64,000 nucleotides of DNA, taken from positions 49,792 to 113,791 of the forward strand of contig JAQCAD010000005.1 in assembly GCA_027621915.1 (NCBI GenBank), in the 5' to 3' direction. The position numbers and the translations under genes are program-made. This document shows, piece after piece, positions 9,291-19,545 of the stretch. The stretch's first letter is position 1; every line of letters starts with the position of its first letter. The notes under the pieces are model-generated. The model searched no databases and was not told where the DNA came from. It saw only the letters and a program-made list of their open reading frames with translations. The stretch is from Pseudomonadota bacterium. Lineage in GTDB: Bacteria; Pseudomonadota; Gammaproteobacteria; Steroidobacterales; Woeseiaceae.

Positions 9291-12200
9291 TCATGCGACT
9301 GTCCGAACACGAGACCCGCGCCATAGCAGGAACATTGCGGGTATAACCACCAGCGTAAGCATCGTGGCGCTGACCATGCCACCGACCATGGGTGCCGCGA
9401 TTCGCCGCATAACCTCCGATCCTGTGCCACTGCCGAGCATGATCGGCAACAATCCGGCGATAATTGTGGCGACGGTCATCATGATCGGGCGAACGCGAAG
9501 CACCGCACCGTCAATGACCGCCTGGCGTACGTCATCCAGTGTCATCGTTCTTCCCTCGGCCGCCGCTGTCGCCGCGTGTTGACGAATTGCCAGGTTCAGG
9601 TAAACCAGCATAATGACGCCGATTTCCACTGCAACACCGGCCAGGGCGATAAATCCGACACCCACGGCAACAGACAATTCATAGTCGAGCAGATAGAGCA
9701 GCCAGAATCCACCGACGAGCGCCATTGGCAGCGTCCCCATGATGATGGCAACCTCGGCGAATCGTCTGAAATTGATGAACAAAAGCAGGACGATGATAGC
9801 CAGGATCACGGGACCAACCACGGACAATCGCTCTTTCGCACGGACCATGTATTCATATTGGCCAGACCACGCCAGCGTATACCCTGAAGGAAGGTCGATC
9901 GCGGCAGACACGACACGTTGCGCATCGGCAACGTATGACCCGAGATCCCGATCGCTGATGTCCACGTAGGTCCAGCCATTCAATCTCGCATTCTCGCTTT
10001 TAATAAGCGGCGGGCCCTCCGTCACTCTAACGTCGGCAACATCCGCCAGTGCGATTCGTGCACCTTCCGGCGTCACAATCGGTAATAATTTCAACTGCTC
10101 GACCGAATCCCGGAAGCGCTGCGGATAGCGCAGATTGACCGGATAGCGCTCGAGGCCCTCTACGGTCTGAGTGACATTCATGCCACCAACGGCGGTGCGC
10201 ACAATATCCTGGACATCGTTAATGTTGAGACCGAATCGCGACGCACGCTGGCGGTTTATGTCGACGTCAATGTATCGTCCACCGGCAACCCGTTCCGAGT
10301 AAACAGATGCAGTGCCTGGCACATCGGCAAGAACGCGCTCGAGATTGCGACCGATGCGTTCGATCACAGCAAGGTCAGGTCCTGCGACCTTGATACCGAC
10401 CGGCGTCTTGATACCGGTGGCCAGCATGTCGATTCGGGTCTTGATGGGCATCACCCAGGCGTTCGTAAGCCCGGGGAGCGTGACGATGCGATCCAATTCC
10501 TCACGAAGCCGATCCGGAGTCATTCCCTCCCGCCACGCTTCGCGCGGCTTGAACTGGATAACCGTTTCAATCATCGTCAGCGGTGCCGGATCCGTCGCCG
10601 TATCAGCACGACCGATTTTTCCAAATACGCTTTTGACCTCCGGCACGCTGCGAATCAGCTTGTCCGTTTGTTGCAAAATCTCGCGCGCCTTGTCGATGGA
10701 CACACCCGGATAGGTAGTCGGCATGTACATCAAATCTCCTTCGTCGAGTGGTGGCATGAACTCTGATCCGAGTTGTGTAGCGGGCCAGAGGCCGACAAGC
10801 AGGATCACGGCTGCCGCTGCGAGAGTGGTTTTCGGAAAACGAATCACACCGTGTATCACCGGTCGATAGGCGGCAATCAATGCACGATTAATCGGATTCT
10901 TGTGCTCGGACATCACCACTCCACGAATGAAATAGCCCATCAACACGGGTACCAGCGTGATGGAAAGCCCGGCGGCTGCGGCCATTGCGTAAGTCTTGGT
11001 GAAGGCCAACGGCGCAAAAAGTCGCCCTTCCTGCGCCTCCAGCGTGAACACCGGGAGAAAACTCAACGTAACGATCAGAAGCGACAAAAACAGTGGCGGA
11101 CCCACTTCGCTGGCAGCATCGCCAACGATTCGCCAACGATTTTGGTCGGTTAATGGTTCCTTCTCGATGTGCTTGTGCATGTTCTCGATCATCACGATGG
11201 CAGCATCAACCATCGCGCCTATGGCGATCGCGATCCCTCCCAAAGACATGATATTTGCGTTAATTCCCTGCAGCTTCATCACTGTGAACCCGCACAAAAT
11301 TCCGACCGGCAGACTGACAATGATCACGGCGGATGAGCGAATGTGAAAAAGGAAGATGGCGCAGACCAGTGCGACTACCAGGAACTCCTCGATGAGCTTT
11401 CCCTTCAACGTGTCGACGGCACGGTCTATCAGAGACGAACGATCATAGGTCGTCACAATCTCGACGCCGTCTGGCAGGCTGCGACCAAGCTCGGTAAGTC
11501 GTTGTTTGACGGCGTCGATCGTCTTTGAGGCGTTTCCCCCCCAGCGCATGACGATGACTCCGCCAACCACTTCGCCCTCGCCGTTGAGTTCGGCAATGCC
11601 CCGACGCATCTGCGGGCCAAGCCGGATATCAGCCAGATCCGACAACACAATCGGCGTGCCGATTTCGCTGACGCCCAGCGGAATTTGCGAGAGATCATCG
11701 ATGCCTTGCAGGTACCCGGTGGCACGAACCATGTACTCGGCCTCACCCATTTCGATAACCGAGCCACCTGTTTCCTGATTACCCGCCTGAATTGCGCGGC
11801 GAATTTCCGCCAGTGTAATGTCGAATGCGCGCATCTTGTCCGGGTCGACAACGACCTGGTACTGCTTGACCATTCCGCCGATCGTCGCAACCTCAGCAAC
11901 GCCCGGGACAGTCTGCAGTTCGTATTTCAGGAACCAGTCCTGAAGACTCCGCAACTGTGACAGATCGTTCTGACCCGTCCGGTCGACCAGGGCGTATTCA
12001 AATATCCAGCCAACGCCCGTGGCGTCGGGCCCAAGCGCCGGTTTGGCACTATCCGGGAGCTGACCGGTCACCTGGCTCAGATACTCAAGTACTCTGGAAC
12101 GGGCCCAGTAAAGGTCGGTACCGTCTTCAAAAATGATGTAGACATACGAGTCGCCAAAAAATGAGTAACCGCGAACGGTGACCGCCTTGGGCACGGACAG

Positions 12201-12419
12201 CATCGCCGTCGTCAACGGATACGTCACCTGGTCTTCGACTACCTGCGGTGCCTGGCCGGGAAATGAAGTCTTGATAATAACTTGTACGTCGGAGAGATCG
12301 GGCAACGCGTCAACCGGGGTCTGCTGTACGGCGTAGATTCCCTGAATAGCGAGTAATCCACTCACCAGCAGCACCAGCACGCGGTTGCGTATGGACCACC
12401 GAATCAGAGCCGCGATCAT
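9291..12419 (-). CDS. cusA: Heavy-metal RND efflux permease CusA
   Basis: Inner-membrane proton-driven pump of the HME-RND family, exporting Cu(I)/Ag(I) through a tripartite complex. At 1042 residues it matches E. coli CusA in length. Recognisable features are the N-terminal TM helix with [31 protein letters not shown] periplasmic sequence, the TM segment [17 protein letters not shown] with its essential Asp, the Met-rich [14 protein letters not shown], and the second TM bundle with [14 protein letters not shown]. Its ATG shares one base with the cusB stop (TGATG). Confidence 0.93.
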   Translation of the reverse strand: MIAALIRWSIRNRVLVLLVSGLLAIQGIYAVQQTPVDALPDLSDVQVIIKTSFPGQAPQVVEDQVTYPLTTAMLSVPKAVTVRGYSFFGDSYVYIIFEDGTDLYWARSRVLEYLSQVTGQLPDSAKPALGPDATGVGWIFEYALVDRTGQNDLSQLRSLQDWFLKYELQTVPGVAEVATIGGMVKQYQVVVDPDKMRAFDITLAEIRRAIQAGNQETGGSVIEMGEAEYMVRATGYLQGIDDLSQIPLGVSEIGTPIVLSDLADIRLGPQMRRGIAELNGEGEVVGGVIVMRWGGNASKTIDAVKQRLTELGRSLPDGVEIVTTYDRSSLIDRAVDTLKGKLIEEFLVVALVCAIFLFHIRSSAVIIVSLPVGILCGFTVMKLQGINANIMSLGGIAIAIGAMVDAAIVMIENMHKHIEKEPLTDQNRWRIVGDAASEVGPPLFLSLLIVTLSFLPVFTLEAQEGRLFAPLAFTKTYAMAAAAGLSITLVPVLMGYFIRGVVMSEHKNPINRALIAAYRPVIHGVIRFPKTTLAAAAVILLVGLWPATQLGSEFMPPLDEGDLMYMPTTYPGVSIDKAREILQQTDKLIRSVPEVKSVFGKIGRADTATDPAPLTMIETVIQFKPREAWREGMTPDRLREELDRIVTLPGLTNAWVMPIKTRIDMLATGIKTPVGIKVAGPDLAVIERIGRNLERVLADVPGTASVYSERVAGGRYIDVDINRQRASRFGLNINDVQDIVRTAVGGMNVTQTVEGLERYPVNLRYPQRFRDSVEQLKLLPIVTPEGARIALADVADVRVTEGPPLIKSENARLNGWTYVDISDRDLGSYVADAQRVVSAAIDLPSGYTLAWSGQYEYMVRAKERLSVVGPVILAIIVLLLFINFRRFAEVAIIMGTLPMALVGGFWLLYLLDYELSVAVGVGFIALAGVAVEIGVIMLVYLNLAIRQHAATAAAEGRTMTLDDVRQAVIDGAVLRVRPIMMTVATIIAGLLPIMLGSGTGSEVMRRIAAPMVGGMVSATMLTLVVIPAMFLLWRGSRVRTVA

Positions 12420-13930
12420 CAGTTCATCTCCGCTTCATGGTTGGAATGGTCCATCCCTTCCATCGTCGTTTCCGCAGGCGGTGTTCCTGGCAGGATTTCG
12501 GTAATACGGTGACGACCGTCGGCCAACTTCTCGATTGCGACATCGACTACCTGTCCTTCCTGCAAACCCTCGATCAATGTGGAATCTGCAACGTCAAACA
12601 ACATCGTCATAGCGGGCCAGGACCACTCAGGAACGGAATCATGTTGCAGGGTAATTTTCGAAACCGCGGCGTTGGTTCCCCTGACAACCGCGCCGATCCG
12701 GACACGTCTCGGCAGACTGACTGAAGAATTTTCGTCCATGCGCGACAGCGCCGATTCAATATTGGATTCCGAATCAATCAAGAACTGGCCAGAGATAACA
12801 ATCAGGTCGCCCGAATTGACTCCGGATCGAATCTCGACGCGGTCTCCCGACTCAATACCGATATCAACCGGCTGTGCGCGAAATCGACCATCCCCCAGTG
12901 ACTTCACCACGCGATTGACTACACCGCCACGTATGAGCGCTGCTCGTGGTACATGAACGACCGGATTGGTTTCCGAGCCAAAAACTATGATTCGAGCGAA
13001 CATGTTTGGCCGCAGCGCGTGCGACTGGTTGTCAAATCGCAGTCGTACCTTCAGCGTGCGGGTCAGCGGATCGAGTTCCGGGTAAATATAGTCGACCGTG
13101 CCCTGCCAGCTTTGGCCGGGCAAATAGTCAAGTTCAACTTCGGCTTGTTGACCGACCGTAATCCAGGCAGCCTGGCGCTCAAATACTTCGACCAAGACCC
13201 ACACCGGATCGAGACGGGCGACCGACATGATTTCGGTTGCCGGTGTTATGTAGATTCCCTCGCGAACGCCCAGGTTAGCTGCATAGCCGTCGGATTCCGC
13301 ATAGACACTGACCAGTCGGCTAACTGCCCGCTGACTGTCGAGTCGGACAATTGCCGCACCAGCCACGCCAAGCGACTGCAATCGTTCCCGTGACGCATTG
13401 ACAAGCGTTGCATTGCCCCCGCGGAGTGCGGCAAGGTATTCCTGCTGTGCATTCACCAGCGTTGGCGAATAAATTTCGAACAATAGTTGACCGGCCGCGA
13501 TCGGGTCGCCTGCCGATTTGACGGCGAGCGTTTCAATCCAGCCATCGACGCGGCTGTGTATATGTTGCAGCGTATCTTCGTCGTAGCTGACGTAGCCGAC
13601 CGTTTCGACGCGGCGAGCCAGCGCGCCGAGTTCGGCCTGTGCAGTTCTGACACCGAGATTATTAACGACAGACGAATCAATCGAAATAATCGCCGGATCA
13701 CTATCGCCAGCCTCATCCGCATAGACCGGTACGAGATCCATTCCCATTGGGGATTTCCCCGGTTGGTCGCGCCGATACGCCGGGTCCATCGGTGCGACCC
13801 AGTAAAGCACTTCGGGCTCGTCCGAAATCTCGCCAGTTGCATCACCGTCAGACTGCAGGAGTTTTCCAATGTATACACCGACTGCGAGCACGCTAATCAG
13901 CATCCCTATCGTTACCAGTTTCCTGTTCAT
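12419..13930 (-). CDS. cusB: RND periplasmic adaptor CusB with N-terminal metal-binding and C-terminal CusF-like domains
   Basis: Membrane-fusion protein that links CusA to the outer-membrane channel and hands over copper. Domains in order: N-terminal anchor (1-25); a heavy-metal-binding stretch [20 protein letters not shown] (about 44-65); hairpin, lipoyl and barrel domains (about 95-400); and a CusF-like copper chaperone domain (about 410-480). In the last, His, then Trp at +8, Met at +11 and Met at +13 ([16 protein letters not shown]) reproduce the spacing of CusF H36, W44, M47 and M49. No separate cusF gene is present, so the fusion probably replaces it. The start overlaps the upstream gene by 4 bases (ATGA). 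Confidence 0.92.
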   Translation of the reverse strand: MNRKLVTIGMLISVLAVGVYIGKLLQSDGDATGEISDEPEVLYWVAPMDPAYRRDQPGKSPMGMDLVPVYADEAGDSDPAIISIDSSVVNNLGVRTAQAELGALARRVETVGYVSYDEDTLQHIHSRVDGWIETLAVKSAGDPIAAGQLLFEIYSPTLVNAQQEYLAALRGGNATLVNASRERLQSLGVAGAAIVRLDSQRAVSRLVSVYAESDGYAANLGVREGIYITPATEIMSVARLDPVWVLVEVFERQAAWITVGQQAEVELDYLPGQSWQGTVDYIYPELDPLTRTLKVRLRFDNQSHALRPNMFARIIVFGSETNPVVHVPRAALIRGGVVNRVVKSLGDGRFRAQPVDIGIESGDRVEIRSGVNSGDLIVISGQFLIDSESNIESALSRMDENSSVSLPRRVRIGAVVRGTNAAVSKITLQHDSVPEWSWPAMTMLFDVADSTLIEGLQEGQVVDVAIEKLADGRHRITEILPGTPPAETTMEGMDHSNHEAEMN

Positions 13931-15255
13931 TCGGAAATTCCTCCGAGATTGGCAAGTATTGCGTAACTTTTCGCGCGCTCTACCTGCAGGCGGGTATGAT
14001 CAACTTTCGAATTGAGATCATCGATGTATGCACGCATCACATCGGCAAAATCTGCCGTGTCGCTCTGGTACGCGACCAGCGACGCCTCGGCGTTATCGCC
14101 GGCCTGCTTTAGAATTTGTTCCTCGTACAAGTCGATGCGGCGGGACAATTCATTCCACTGGGCATACTCGCCATCCAGCCGGCTCCTGAGACGTCGCAGC
14201 AACTCTTCCTTTGACGCTGTAACTGCGCTGCGCTCCCTGAGTGCGGCAGCGAGTTTTCGATCCTGCCGATTCTTTTTGAAGAACGGCATATCCATGGTCA
14301 CAGACAAACTGACGAAATCGGAACGCGGTGCGCCATTCGCGAGCGTGCCATCACGGTGACCGTACCCAAGATCCATTGCCCAACCGGGTTTGAACTGTTC
14401 CTCTGCCAGATCAACGCCAGCCTGTCTTGCCGCAATTCGGGCATCGGCAGCTCTTACATCCGGATGATCGAGAAGATTTCCATGCAACAGTTCCAGCGGC
14501 GGAATCTGCTGCCATGCGGGCAGTTTTTCCGCAATCGGACGAGACGCTGCACTATCCAGCCATTGAGACAGCGCAGCGATCGCCCTCGCGTGATTGTTAT
14601 TGAAGCTGATCCGACGATCATCGATGCGACTTAGCTCGAGCTCGGCTCGCAGGACGTCCTGTTGGTCTTTTCGACCCACTGAATACATGTCGCGCGTAAC
14701 GGTTACGAGATCCGAGAAAAAAGGTCGAGACCGGTCGACTATGGCGTGTGCCTGTTGCCAGTAGTAAGTCTCCAGCCAGGCCTGGCGAACTGCGGCGAGA
14801 ACGTCGCGGCTTCGGCCATCCGCACTTTCCTTCATTTCCAATGCCAACGATTGAAAACGGCGAGTACTTACCTCGCGGGTTTCTCCCGGTGGAAATGACT
14901 GGCGGAACCCGAGCTGTAACTGAGTCATTGCCTCGGTCGAAAACCCGCCGGATTCCAGCGGAAAGTTAGCCATGCCGATTCGCATGGTGGGATCGGGCAA
15001 CTGGCCGGCAACAACCGACTCCTCCTCCAAGGCTGCTGCGCGTGCAAGCAGTGCAGCCTGCCCCGGCTCAAGTTCGAGGGCGACTCTTTCGGCTTCTGCC
15101 AGCGTCAGTGGAATAGCCTGTCGCGCCTCGGCGGCGGACATGCCAGATACAACAATGGCCAGCGATACCAGTAAACCTCGACCTGTCAGCGACCAGTCGC
15201 GAACTTCACTGTGTTTTTGATTCTTGCGGGGCAGCTGCCCGATGACAGACAACAT
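13927..15255 (-). CDS. cusC: Outer-membrane efflux channel of the Cus-type pump (TolC/CusC family)
   Basis: 442 residues with a hydrophobic export segment (LVSLAIVVSGMSAAEA) and the duplicated coiled-coil and beta-strand organisation of outer-membrane efflux proteins. Typical elements are LTLAEAERVALELEPG, QLPDPTMRIGMANFPL, FRQSFPPGE and DLGYGHRDG. It should form the outer exit duct for CusBA. The ATG at 15255 has AGGAG 8 bases upstream; a TTG one codon earlier is less likely. It has no lipobox, unlike E. coli CusC, and is closer to the channels found beside CzcA/CusA pumps in marine and environmental bacteria. Confidence 0.85.
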   Translation of the reverse strand: MLSVIGQLPRKNQKHSEVRDWSLTGRGLLVSLAIVVSGMSAAEARQAIPLTLAEAERVALELEPGQAALLARAAALEEESVVAGQLPDPTMRIGMANFPLESGGFSTEAMTQLQLGFRQSFPPGETREVSTRRFQSLALEMKESADGRSRDVLAAVRQAWLETYYWQQAHAIVDRSRPFFSDLVTVTRDMYSVGRKDQQDVLRAELELSRIDDRRISFNNNHARAIAALSQWLDSAASRPIAEKLPAWQQIPPLELLHGNLLDHPDVRAADARIAARQAGVDLAEEQFKPGWAMDLGYGHRDGTLANGAPRSDFVSLSVTMDMPFFKKNRQDRKLAAALRERSAVTASKEELLRRLRSRLDGEYAQWNELSRRIDLYEEQILKQAGDNAEASLVAYQSDTADFADVMRAYIDDLNSKVDHTRLQVERAKSYAILANLGGISE

Positions 15256-15308
15256 CAAACGATCTCCTTCGTCGGTATTCGAAAAAACGAATTACGGAAG
15301 AAGGAGCG

Positions 15309-15800
15309 CTATTTCAGGAATACGCAGAACCGAAGATTGAGTGATGGACCGTCGCAGAACCGGTAACGCACGCCGGTTGGGGGCGCCGACGCCGAAGTCG
15401 GCCTGAATGAGATCGCTTGCGGTGGCGCCTGCGGAATCGCAAACATCCCCGGCACGTCCTTGAGCTTAAACTTGAGTTGTCGCGCATCAACGTTCGCGCC
15501 TGACAGGTTGTCGCAGTCTGCGACCTGGATCGTTGCACAGGTACTTTGACCAGAGACCTCTCCAATCGGTGGACAGTGCCCGCAATCACGACTGGCGTCG
15601 TGGTGACTCGCTTCGTCGGAAGCATGGTGCATGTCGTGCCCGGGCTGGGCCAACGCCTCCGCCGGTTCGGCGACCATTTCCATGGCCATGAGGCAGGGTT
15701 GTGCGGCGGCAGTAAGCCATGCAAACACGAACGCGCCAAGGACAAATCGCCCGCGGTTCGTCACAAATGTTTGATTTTTAACCGATTTCGCCAAAACCAC
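15309..15800 (-). CDS. His/Cys-rich exported protein heading the copper operon
   Basis: About 163 residues, not a family I can name with confidence. An export segment (FVLGAFVFAWLTAAAQP) is followed by a metal-ligand-rich stretch (HDMHHASDEASHH, then DCGHCPP) and a Cys-containing middle (TCATIQVADCDN). Composition and position suggest periplasmic copper binding, similar in style to CopL/DUF2946-type proteins. Start choice is uncertain: the frame is open to a TTG at 15845, but that TTG is part of the putative -35 box. The GTG at 15800 follows AGAGGAAGG and is preferred. It is first in the operon, 53 bases upstream of cusC. Confidence 0.6.
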   Translation of the reverse strand: MVLAKSVKNQTFVTNRGRFVLGAFVFAWLTAAAQPCLMAMEMVAEPAEALAQPGHDMHHASDEASHHDASRDCGHCPPIGEVSGQSTCATIQVADCDNLSGANVDARQLKFKLKDVPGMFAIPQAPPQAISFRPTSASAPPTGVRYRFCDGPSLNLRFCVFLK

Positions 15801-15816
15801 CCTTCCTCTTTCAGGC

Positions 15817-15845
15817 ACACTAGCGAGTTTAGACGCCGTTGACAA
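15817..15845 (-). promoter_or_regulatory. Putative sigma70 promoter of the copper operon
   Basis: On the minus strand TTGTCA (-35, 15840-15845) and TAGTGT (-10, 15817-15822) are separated by exactly 17 bases. Transcription would begin near 15810, just before the AGAGGAAGG that precedes the preferred GTG start at 15800. The spacing is that of an ordinary sigma70 promoter, not the 19-20 bases of CueR/MerR-type targets, and I could not identify a CusR or CopR box. Confidence 0.45.
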
Positions 15846-15882
15846 GACTGGTTACTACCTGGGTCACAGTGCGCTAAGAACA

Positions 15883-16116
15883 CTAACCGCCGCAACAATC
15901 GTTGCCGGTCTGCATTGGCGGGCATTGCACTGTGCCGTAAGAGCAGAACACGCAGCAGTCGCCGGGCTTCGCTTTGAGCAGTTCACCACAGCCCTTGCAG
16001 TCGTAGAAATACTGACACGCATTCAGCGGCATTCGTTCCGTTGCTTTGTGACTACACAATGGACAGGTGATTTCCGAGAATTCAATCAAGGTGTGCCCCG
16101 ATATGTTTGTCGCCAC
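15883..16116 (-). CDS. Small GDCCVxC-motif cysteine-rich protein
   Basis: About 77 residues with paired cysteines: ITCPLC, DCKGCGELL, then the diagnostic GDCCVFCSYGTVQCPP and a terminal DCCGG. This is the GDCCVxC family of tiny proteins, some of which are selenoproteins elsewhere; the function is unknown, with metal or redox roles proposed. The GTG at 16116 lies inside the end of trhO. A TTG at 16089, which overlaps the trhO stop region and has GGGG six bases upstream, gives 68 residues and fits the family N terminus about equally well. It lies just upstream of the copper operon on the same strand. Confidence 0.75.
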   Translation of the reverse strand: MATNISGHTLIEFSEITCPLCSHKATERMPLNACQYFYDCKGCGELLKAKPGDCCVFCSYGTVQCPPMQTGNDCCGG

Positions 16117-16993
16117 GTTTCCTGGCCAGCGCCACCTGTTTGCGACGTTCCTCGAGTCGCGCTGCGCGATCCGCCTCCAGCGTATCGATGCATTTGGGAC
16201 AGGATACGCCTTCACGGTAATGCGGTGACTCAATGTCTTCGCTGCTCAACGGGCGTCTGCAGGCGTGACATTGCACGTAGCCGCCTTCTGCCAGGTCACG
16301 ATCAACCGCAACACGCGTATCGAAAACGAAGCACTCACCTTCCCACAGGTTTTGCTCCTCGTCGACCTCCTCGAGATATTTGAGAATGCCGCCCTGTAAG
16401 TGGTAGACCTCGCTGAATCCCAGCTCCAGCATCAATGCGGTCGCTTTTTCGCAGCGAATACCGCCGGTACAAAACATGGCAAGGGGCCGGGTGGGATCCG
16501 TTTTTACCAGGTTCCTGGCAAATTCGGGAAACTCGCGAAAACTATCCGTCTTCGGATTGATCGCGTGCTTGAATGTTCCGACCTCAAATTCATATTGATT
16601 ACGCGTATCGATGACCAGCGTCTTTGGATCAGATAGCAGCGCGTTCCACTCGTCGACGCCAACATGCCTGCCGGTCATTTTATCGGGGCGAATGTCCGGC
16701 CTGCCAAGCGTCACGATTTCCTTTTTTACTTTTACCCGCATGCGTCGAAATGGCGCGTCACTGGATTCTGTCCAGCGTCCTTCGATCGGTTCCGCCAACG
16801 ATAGTGCCTTTTGCAGCCAGTCGAATATCGACTGCACCGCCTCAGCAGTACCGGACAACGTTCCGTTCACGCCTTCATTCGCGACGAGCACGGTTCCGAG
16901 CAGATGATTACGCGTGCAGATTACCTGCAATCCGGCCTTGAGTTTGTCCGGGTCAGCAACGTCAGTGAAACGATAAAAAGAAACAACTTTCAA
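16082..16993 (-). CDS. trhO: tRNA uridine(34) hydroxylase TrhO (YceA, rhodanese-like)
   Basis: Catalyses O2-dependent hydroxylation of U34 in tRNA, a step toward 5-(carboxy)methoxyuridine. The 303-residue product has an N-terminal acylphosphatase-like region (FYRFTDVADPDKL, EGVNGTLSGT), a rhodanese domain with the active loop FCTGGIRCEKA, and a Cys-rich C terminus (CHACRRPL, CPKC). The start is a TTG whose TTGA overlaps the plsB stop by 4 bases, suggesting translational coupling. Confidence 0.92.
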   Translation of the reverse strand: MKVVSFYRFTDVADPDKLKAGLQVICTRNHLLGTVLVANEGVNGTLSGTAEAVQSIFDWLQKALSLAEPIEGRWTESSDAPFRRMRVKVKKEIVTLGRPDIRPDKMTGRHVGVDEWNALLSDPKTLVIDTRNQYEFEVGTFKHAINPKTDSFREFPEFARNLVKTDPTRPLAMFCTGGIRCEKATALMLELGFSEVYHLQGGILKYLEEVDEEQNLWEGECFVFDTRVAVDRDLAEGGYVQCHACRRPLSSEDIESPHYREGVSCPKCIDTLEADRAARLEERRKQVALARKRGDKHIGAHLD

Positions 16994-19467
16994 ATTCGAT
17001 CGAACCCCGGCCCGGAGAATGTCAGTGACAGGATGCTGTGGCGGATTTCTTCGCCAAGGACAAGCCGCGCATCCTCGCCAATCTTCTGGATATCTTCGCC
17101 AAATTCGAGAAACCCTGCGTCATTACGCATCACGACGTCATGCTCCCTCAGCGTGCGTATAAAATCCTGAAAGAGCGCCTTGTCGAAAAAATCCGGTGAA
17201 TGGAGACCGTAAATCATTGCCAGGCGCTGCGCACTGAGCTGACACAGGTTCTCCAGTTTCGCACGTGTCAATGAACCGGACCCGCTTCTGACCAGCAATG
17301 CGATCACCAGGTAAAACCGCTGCAACATTGGGACCATCGATTGGCCCAGCATCATCAACTTCACCGCCGGAGCAGATCCGGCAGGCGGCCGAACCAGGTA
17401 ATCGCCATCGCGAGTCAGTATTCCCTCCTGGATCAAGGCCTCGATTGCAGCTGTAGTAATCTCATCAATGCTGTTCTCGTCCCATTGAAGTCGTAGTTCT
17501 TCTTTCATAAACGGGTAGCTCATTGCGACCAGGCGCTGCAATTCAATATGTTCCAGCTGACGACCCTGTATGAAACAGCAGGCGATTGACGCCGGTATCG
17601 CGAAGAGATGCTGAATGTTGTTGCGAAAGTAGGTCATCAACACCGCTTCGTGTTCGGCCATTCGGATCACATCGCCCAACGGATGAGCGGTCCGGCTGAT
17701 CACATTCAGCCTCTCGCCATGATCGATTATCTGATCGGCAGTCCAGTCCGGCACGGTGACCAGATTAGAATACCGGAAGCGATTCAGCAGGCTGATGCAG
17801 AGTTCAAGCTGCGCACGAAGTTCGATTTCACCCATTGACTGTTTGGGTGCAGCAAGCAACGCGTATGCAAGCAGGCTGATCGGTGTAACAGCAGCAGCAG
17901 CGTTGATTTCGCTCATGATTGTGCCGCCGAGCCTGTCAATGACGTTGCCGATCCATGCCGGGCGATCGTCATCTTCCCTCGCGCTCTTGCGCCAATCCGG
18001 CTTTTCAGCATCGAGCAGTGCATTTAGCCGAATGGGTTTGCCAATATTGACGTACACCTTACCGAAATATTCGCGCAATGCTTTGATCGACCGAATCAGG
18101 CCGAATAAAGATTCTTTTTGCTTTGCGGCTCCACCCATCTCGGAGATGAATGAATTACCCTCGATCAATTTTTCGTAGCCGAAATAAACCGGTATAAAAA
18201 CTACCGGCAAACGCGGATTATGAATATAAGAGTTGACGGTCATTGCCAGCATGCCCGCCTTGGGCGACAGCAATCGCCCGGTGCGGCTTCGGCCCCCTTC
18301 GACGAAATACTCAATCGCATGTCCGCGCGCCAGTATTTGCCGCAGATAGGCATTGAAAACAGCCGCGTACAGGCGATTTCCCTTGAAGCTGCGCCGCAAA
18401 TAGAACGCGCCACCGCGTCTCAGGATTCCACCAACGAAAGGAATGTTCAAATTAATGCCCGCTGCGACATGCGGCAGTGAGAGCCCCTGGTGATAGACGA
18501 TGTAACTCAGGAGCAGATAGTCGACGTGACTCCGGTGACACGGCACATAAACGATTTCATTATTCTTCGCCTCTTCATGCAGCGTTTCCACATGCTGTAT
18601 TTCGAGGCCGTCGTAGATCCGATTCCATACCCAGCCAAGAAAGCGCTCGACTACGCGTACAGTCGGGTAAGAAATATGTGCTGCAATTTCCCGCGCATAG
18701 CCCCGGGCTTTTTGAGTCGTTCGTTCGAGCTTTATGCGATTGTCACCGGACTCTGCCTCGATAATCGCACGAACACTCTCATCGGTGAGGACGTCGTTGA
18801 GCAACGTTCGACGATGCGACAAATCGGGACCAACGGTAGCCGTGCGCCTCTGGCGAAAGTGCACTCTCAGAATTCGTGACACTTTTCTGAATGCGACTTC
18901 GGATTCAAGACCGTTGTGCACAATCGAGCTGAGCGGCAACGGGTCGCTGAATCGCAACAGTGTATTTCTGCCCTGGAAAACAGTTGCGAAAAACTTTCTG
19001 GTGCGGCCAGCGACGTCCCAATTCTCGGAGAAAAGCAACGTTAGCCACGAATGCTCTTTGTTCGGCGAGCGTCCCCAGTATATGCCGACAGGTACCAGCA
19101 ATAACTCTTCGCCACCGGCCGCAATGCTCGCATCAATCAGGCGCTTTAGTCGGTTCGATCCTTCTGCCTGTCGACGACGGAAAATAAAACCGCGCATGCG
19201 TTTTACCACAATGATGCGCCGGCTCTCGCCGATGCCGCAGTAAGTCATTGGGTCGGTTGGTACGGGTAGGCCGTGCATTCGACACACGCGTTCCAGCGCC
19301 AGTGCGTCTGCCAGCCCGCCGGACTCCAGCACATAACAGATCGATGCTTCGCTTCCCTTGAGCATCGCTGCGGGATCGTCAGGCTGTAATGCAGGGCGGG
19401 CCCAAATACCTAAAACCTTGCCCGCCAGCCAATACCACGGACGTAATATATGTTGCGTCAGATTCAT
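16990..19467 (-). CDS. plsB: Glycerol-3-phosphate 1-O-acyltransferase PlsB
   Basis: Inner-membrane enzyme that acylates sn-glycerol-3-phosphate, the first step of phospholipid synthesis. At 825 residues it has normal PlsB length. The acyltransferase motifs are visible: HRSHVD (catalytic HX4D), GAFYLRRSFKGN, EGGRSRTGRLLSPK and VFIPVYFGYEKLIEG. The large N- and C-terminal regions match PlsB and not the shorter PlsC. The ATG at 19467 is divergent from glucokinase. Confidence 0.95.
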   Translation of the reverse strand: MNLTQHILRPWYWLAGKVLGIWARPALQPDDPAAMLKGSEASICYVLESGGLADALALERVCRMHGLPVPTDPMTYCGIGESRRIIVVKRMRGFIFRRRQAEGSNRLKRLIDASIAAGGEELLLVPVGIYWGRSPNKEHSWLTLLFSENWDVAGRTRKFFATVFQGRNTLLRFSDPLPLSSIVHNGLESEVAFRKVSRILRVHFRQRRTATVGPDLSHRRTLLNDVLTDESVRAIIEAESGDNRIKLERTTQKARGYAREIAAHISYPTVRVVERFLGWVWNRIYDGLEIQHVETLHEEAKNNEIVYVPCHRSHVDYLLLSYIVYHQGLSLPHVAAGINLNIPFVGGILRRGGAFYLRRSFKGNRLYAAVFNAYLRQILARGHAIEYFVEGGRSRTGRLLSPKAGMLAMTVNSYIHNPRLPVVFIPVYFGYEKLIEGNSFISEMGGAAKQKESLFGLIRSIKALREYFGKVYVNIGKPIRLNALLDAEKPDWRKSAREDDDRPAWIGNVIDRLGGTIMSEINAAAAVTPISLLAYALLAAPKQSMGEIELRAQLELCISLLNRFRYSNLVTVPDWTADQIIDHGERLNVISRTAHPLGDVIRMAEHEAVLMTYFRNNIQHLFAIPASIACCFIQGRQLEHIELQRLVAMSYPFMKEELRLQWDENSIDEITTAAIEALIQEGILTRDGDYLVRPPAGSAPAVKLMMLGQSMVPMLQRFYLVIALLVRSGSGSLTRAKLENLCQLSAQRLAMIYGLHSPDFFDKALFQDFIRTLREHDVVMRNDAGFLEFGEDIQKIGEDARLVLGEEIRHSILSLTFSGPGFDRI

Positions 19468-19545
19468 CGGACGCCAATATTACCCGTTTCGTGCGCATCA
19501 CAAACCATTGATTTTTTTGATATGCACGGTAATGCTGTCGACATT

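Noticed and set aside
8412..9582. Two open frames on the plus strand opposite the Cu-ATPase N terminus and cusA end
   Set aside because: They mirror the triple metal-binding repeat and the RND coding sequence; repeated composition explains the lack of stops.
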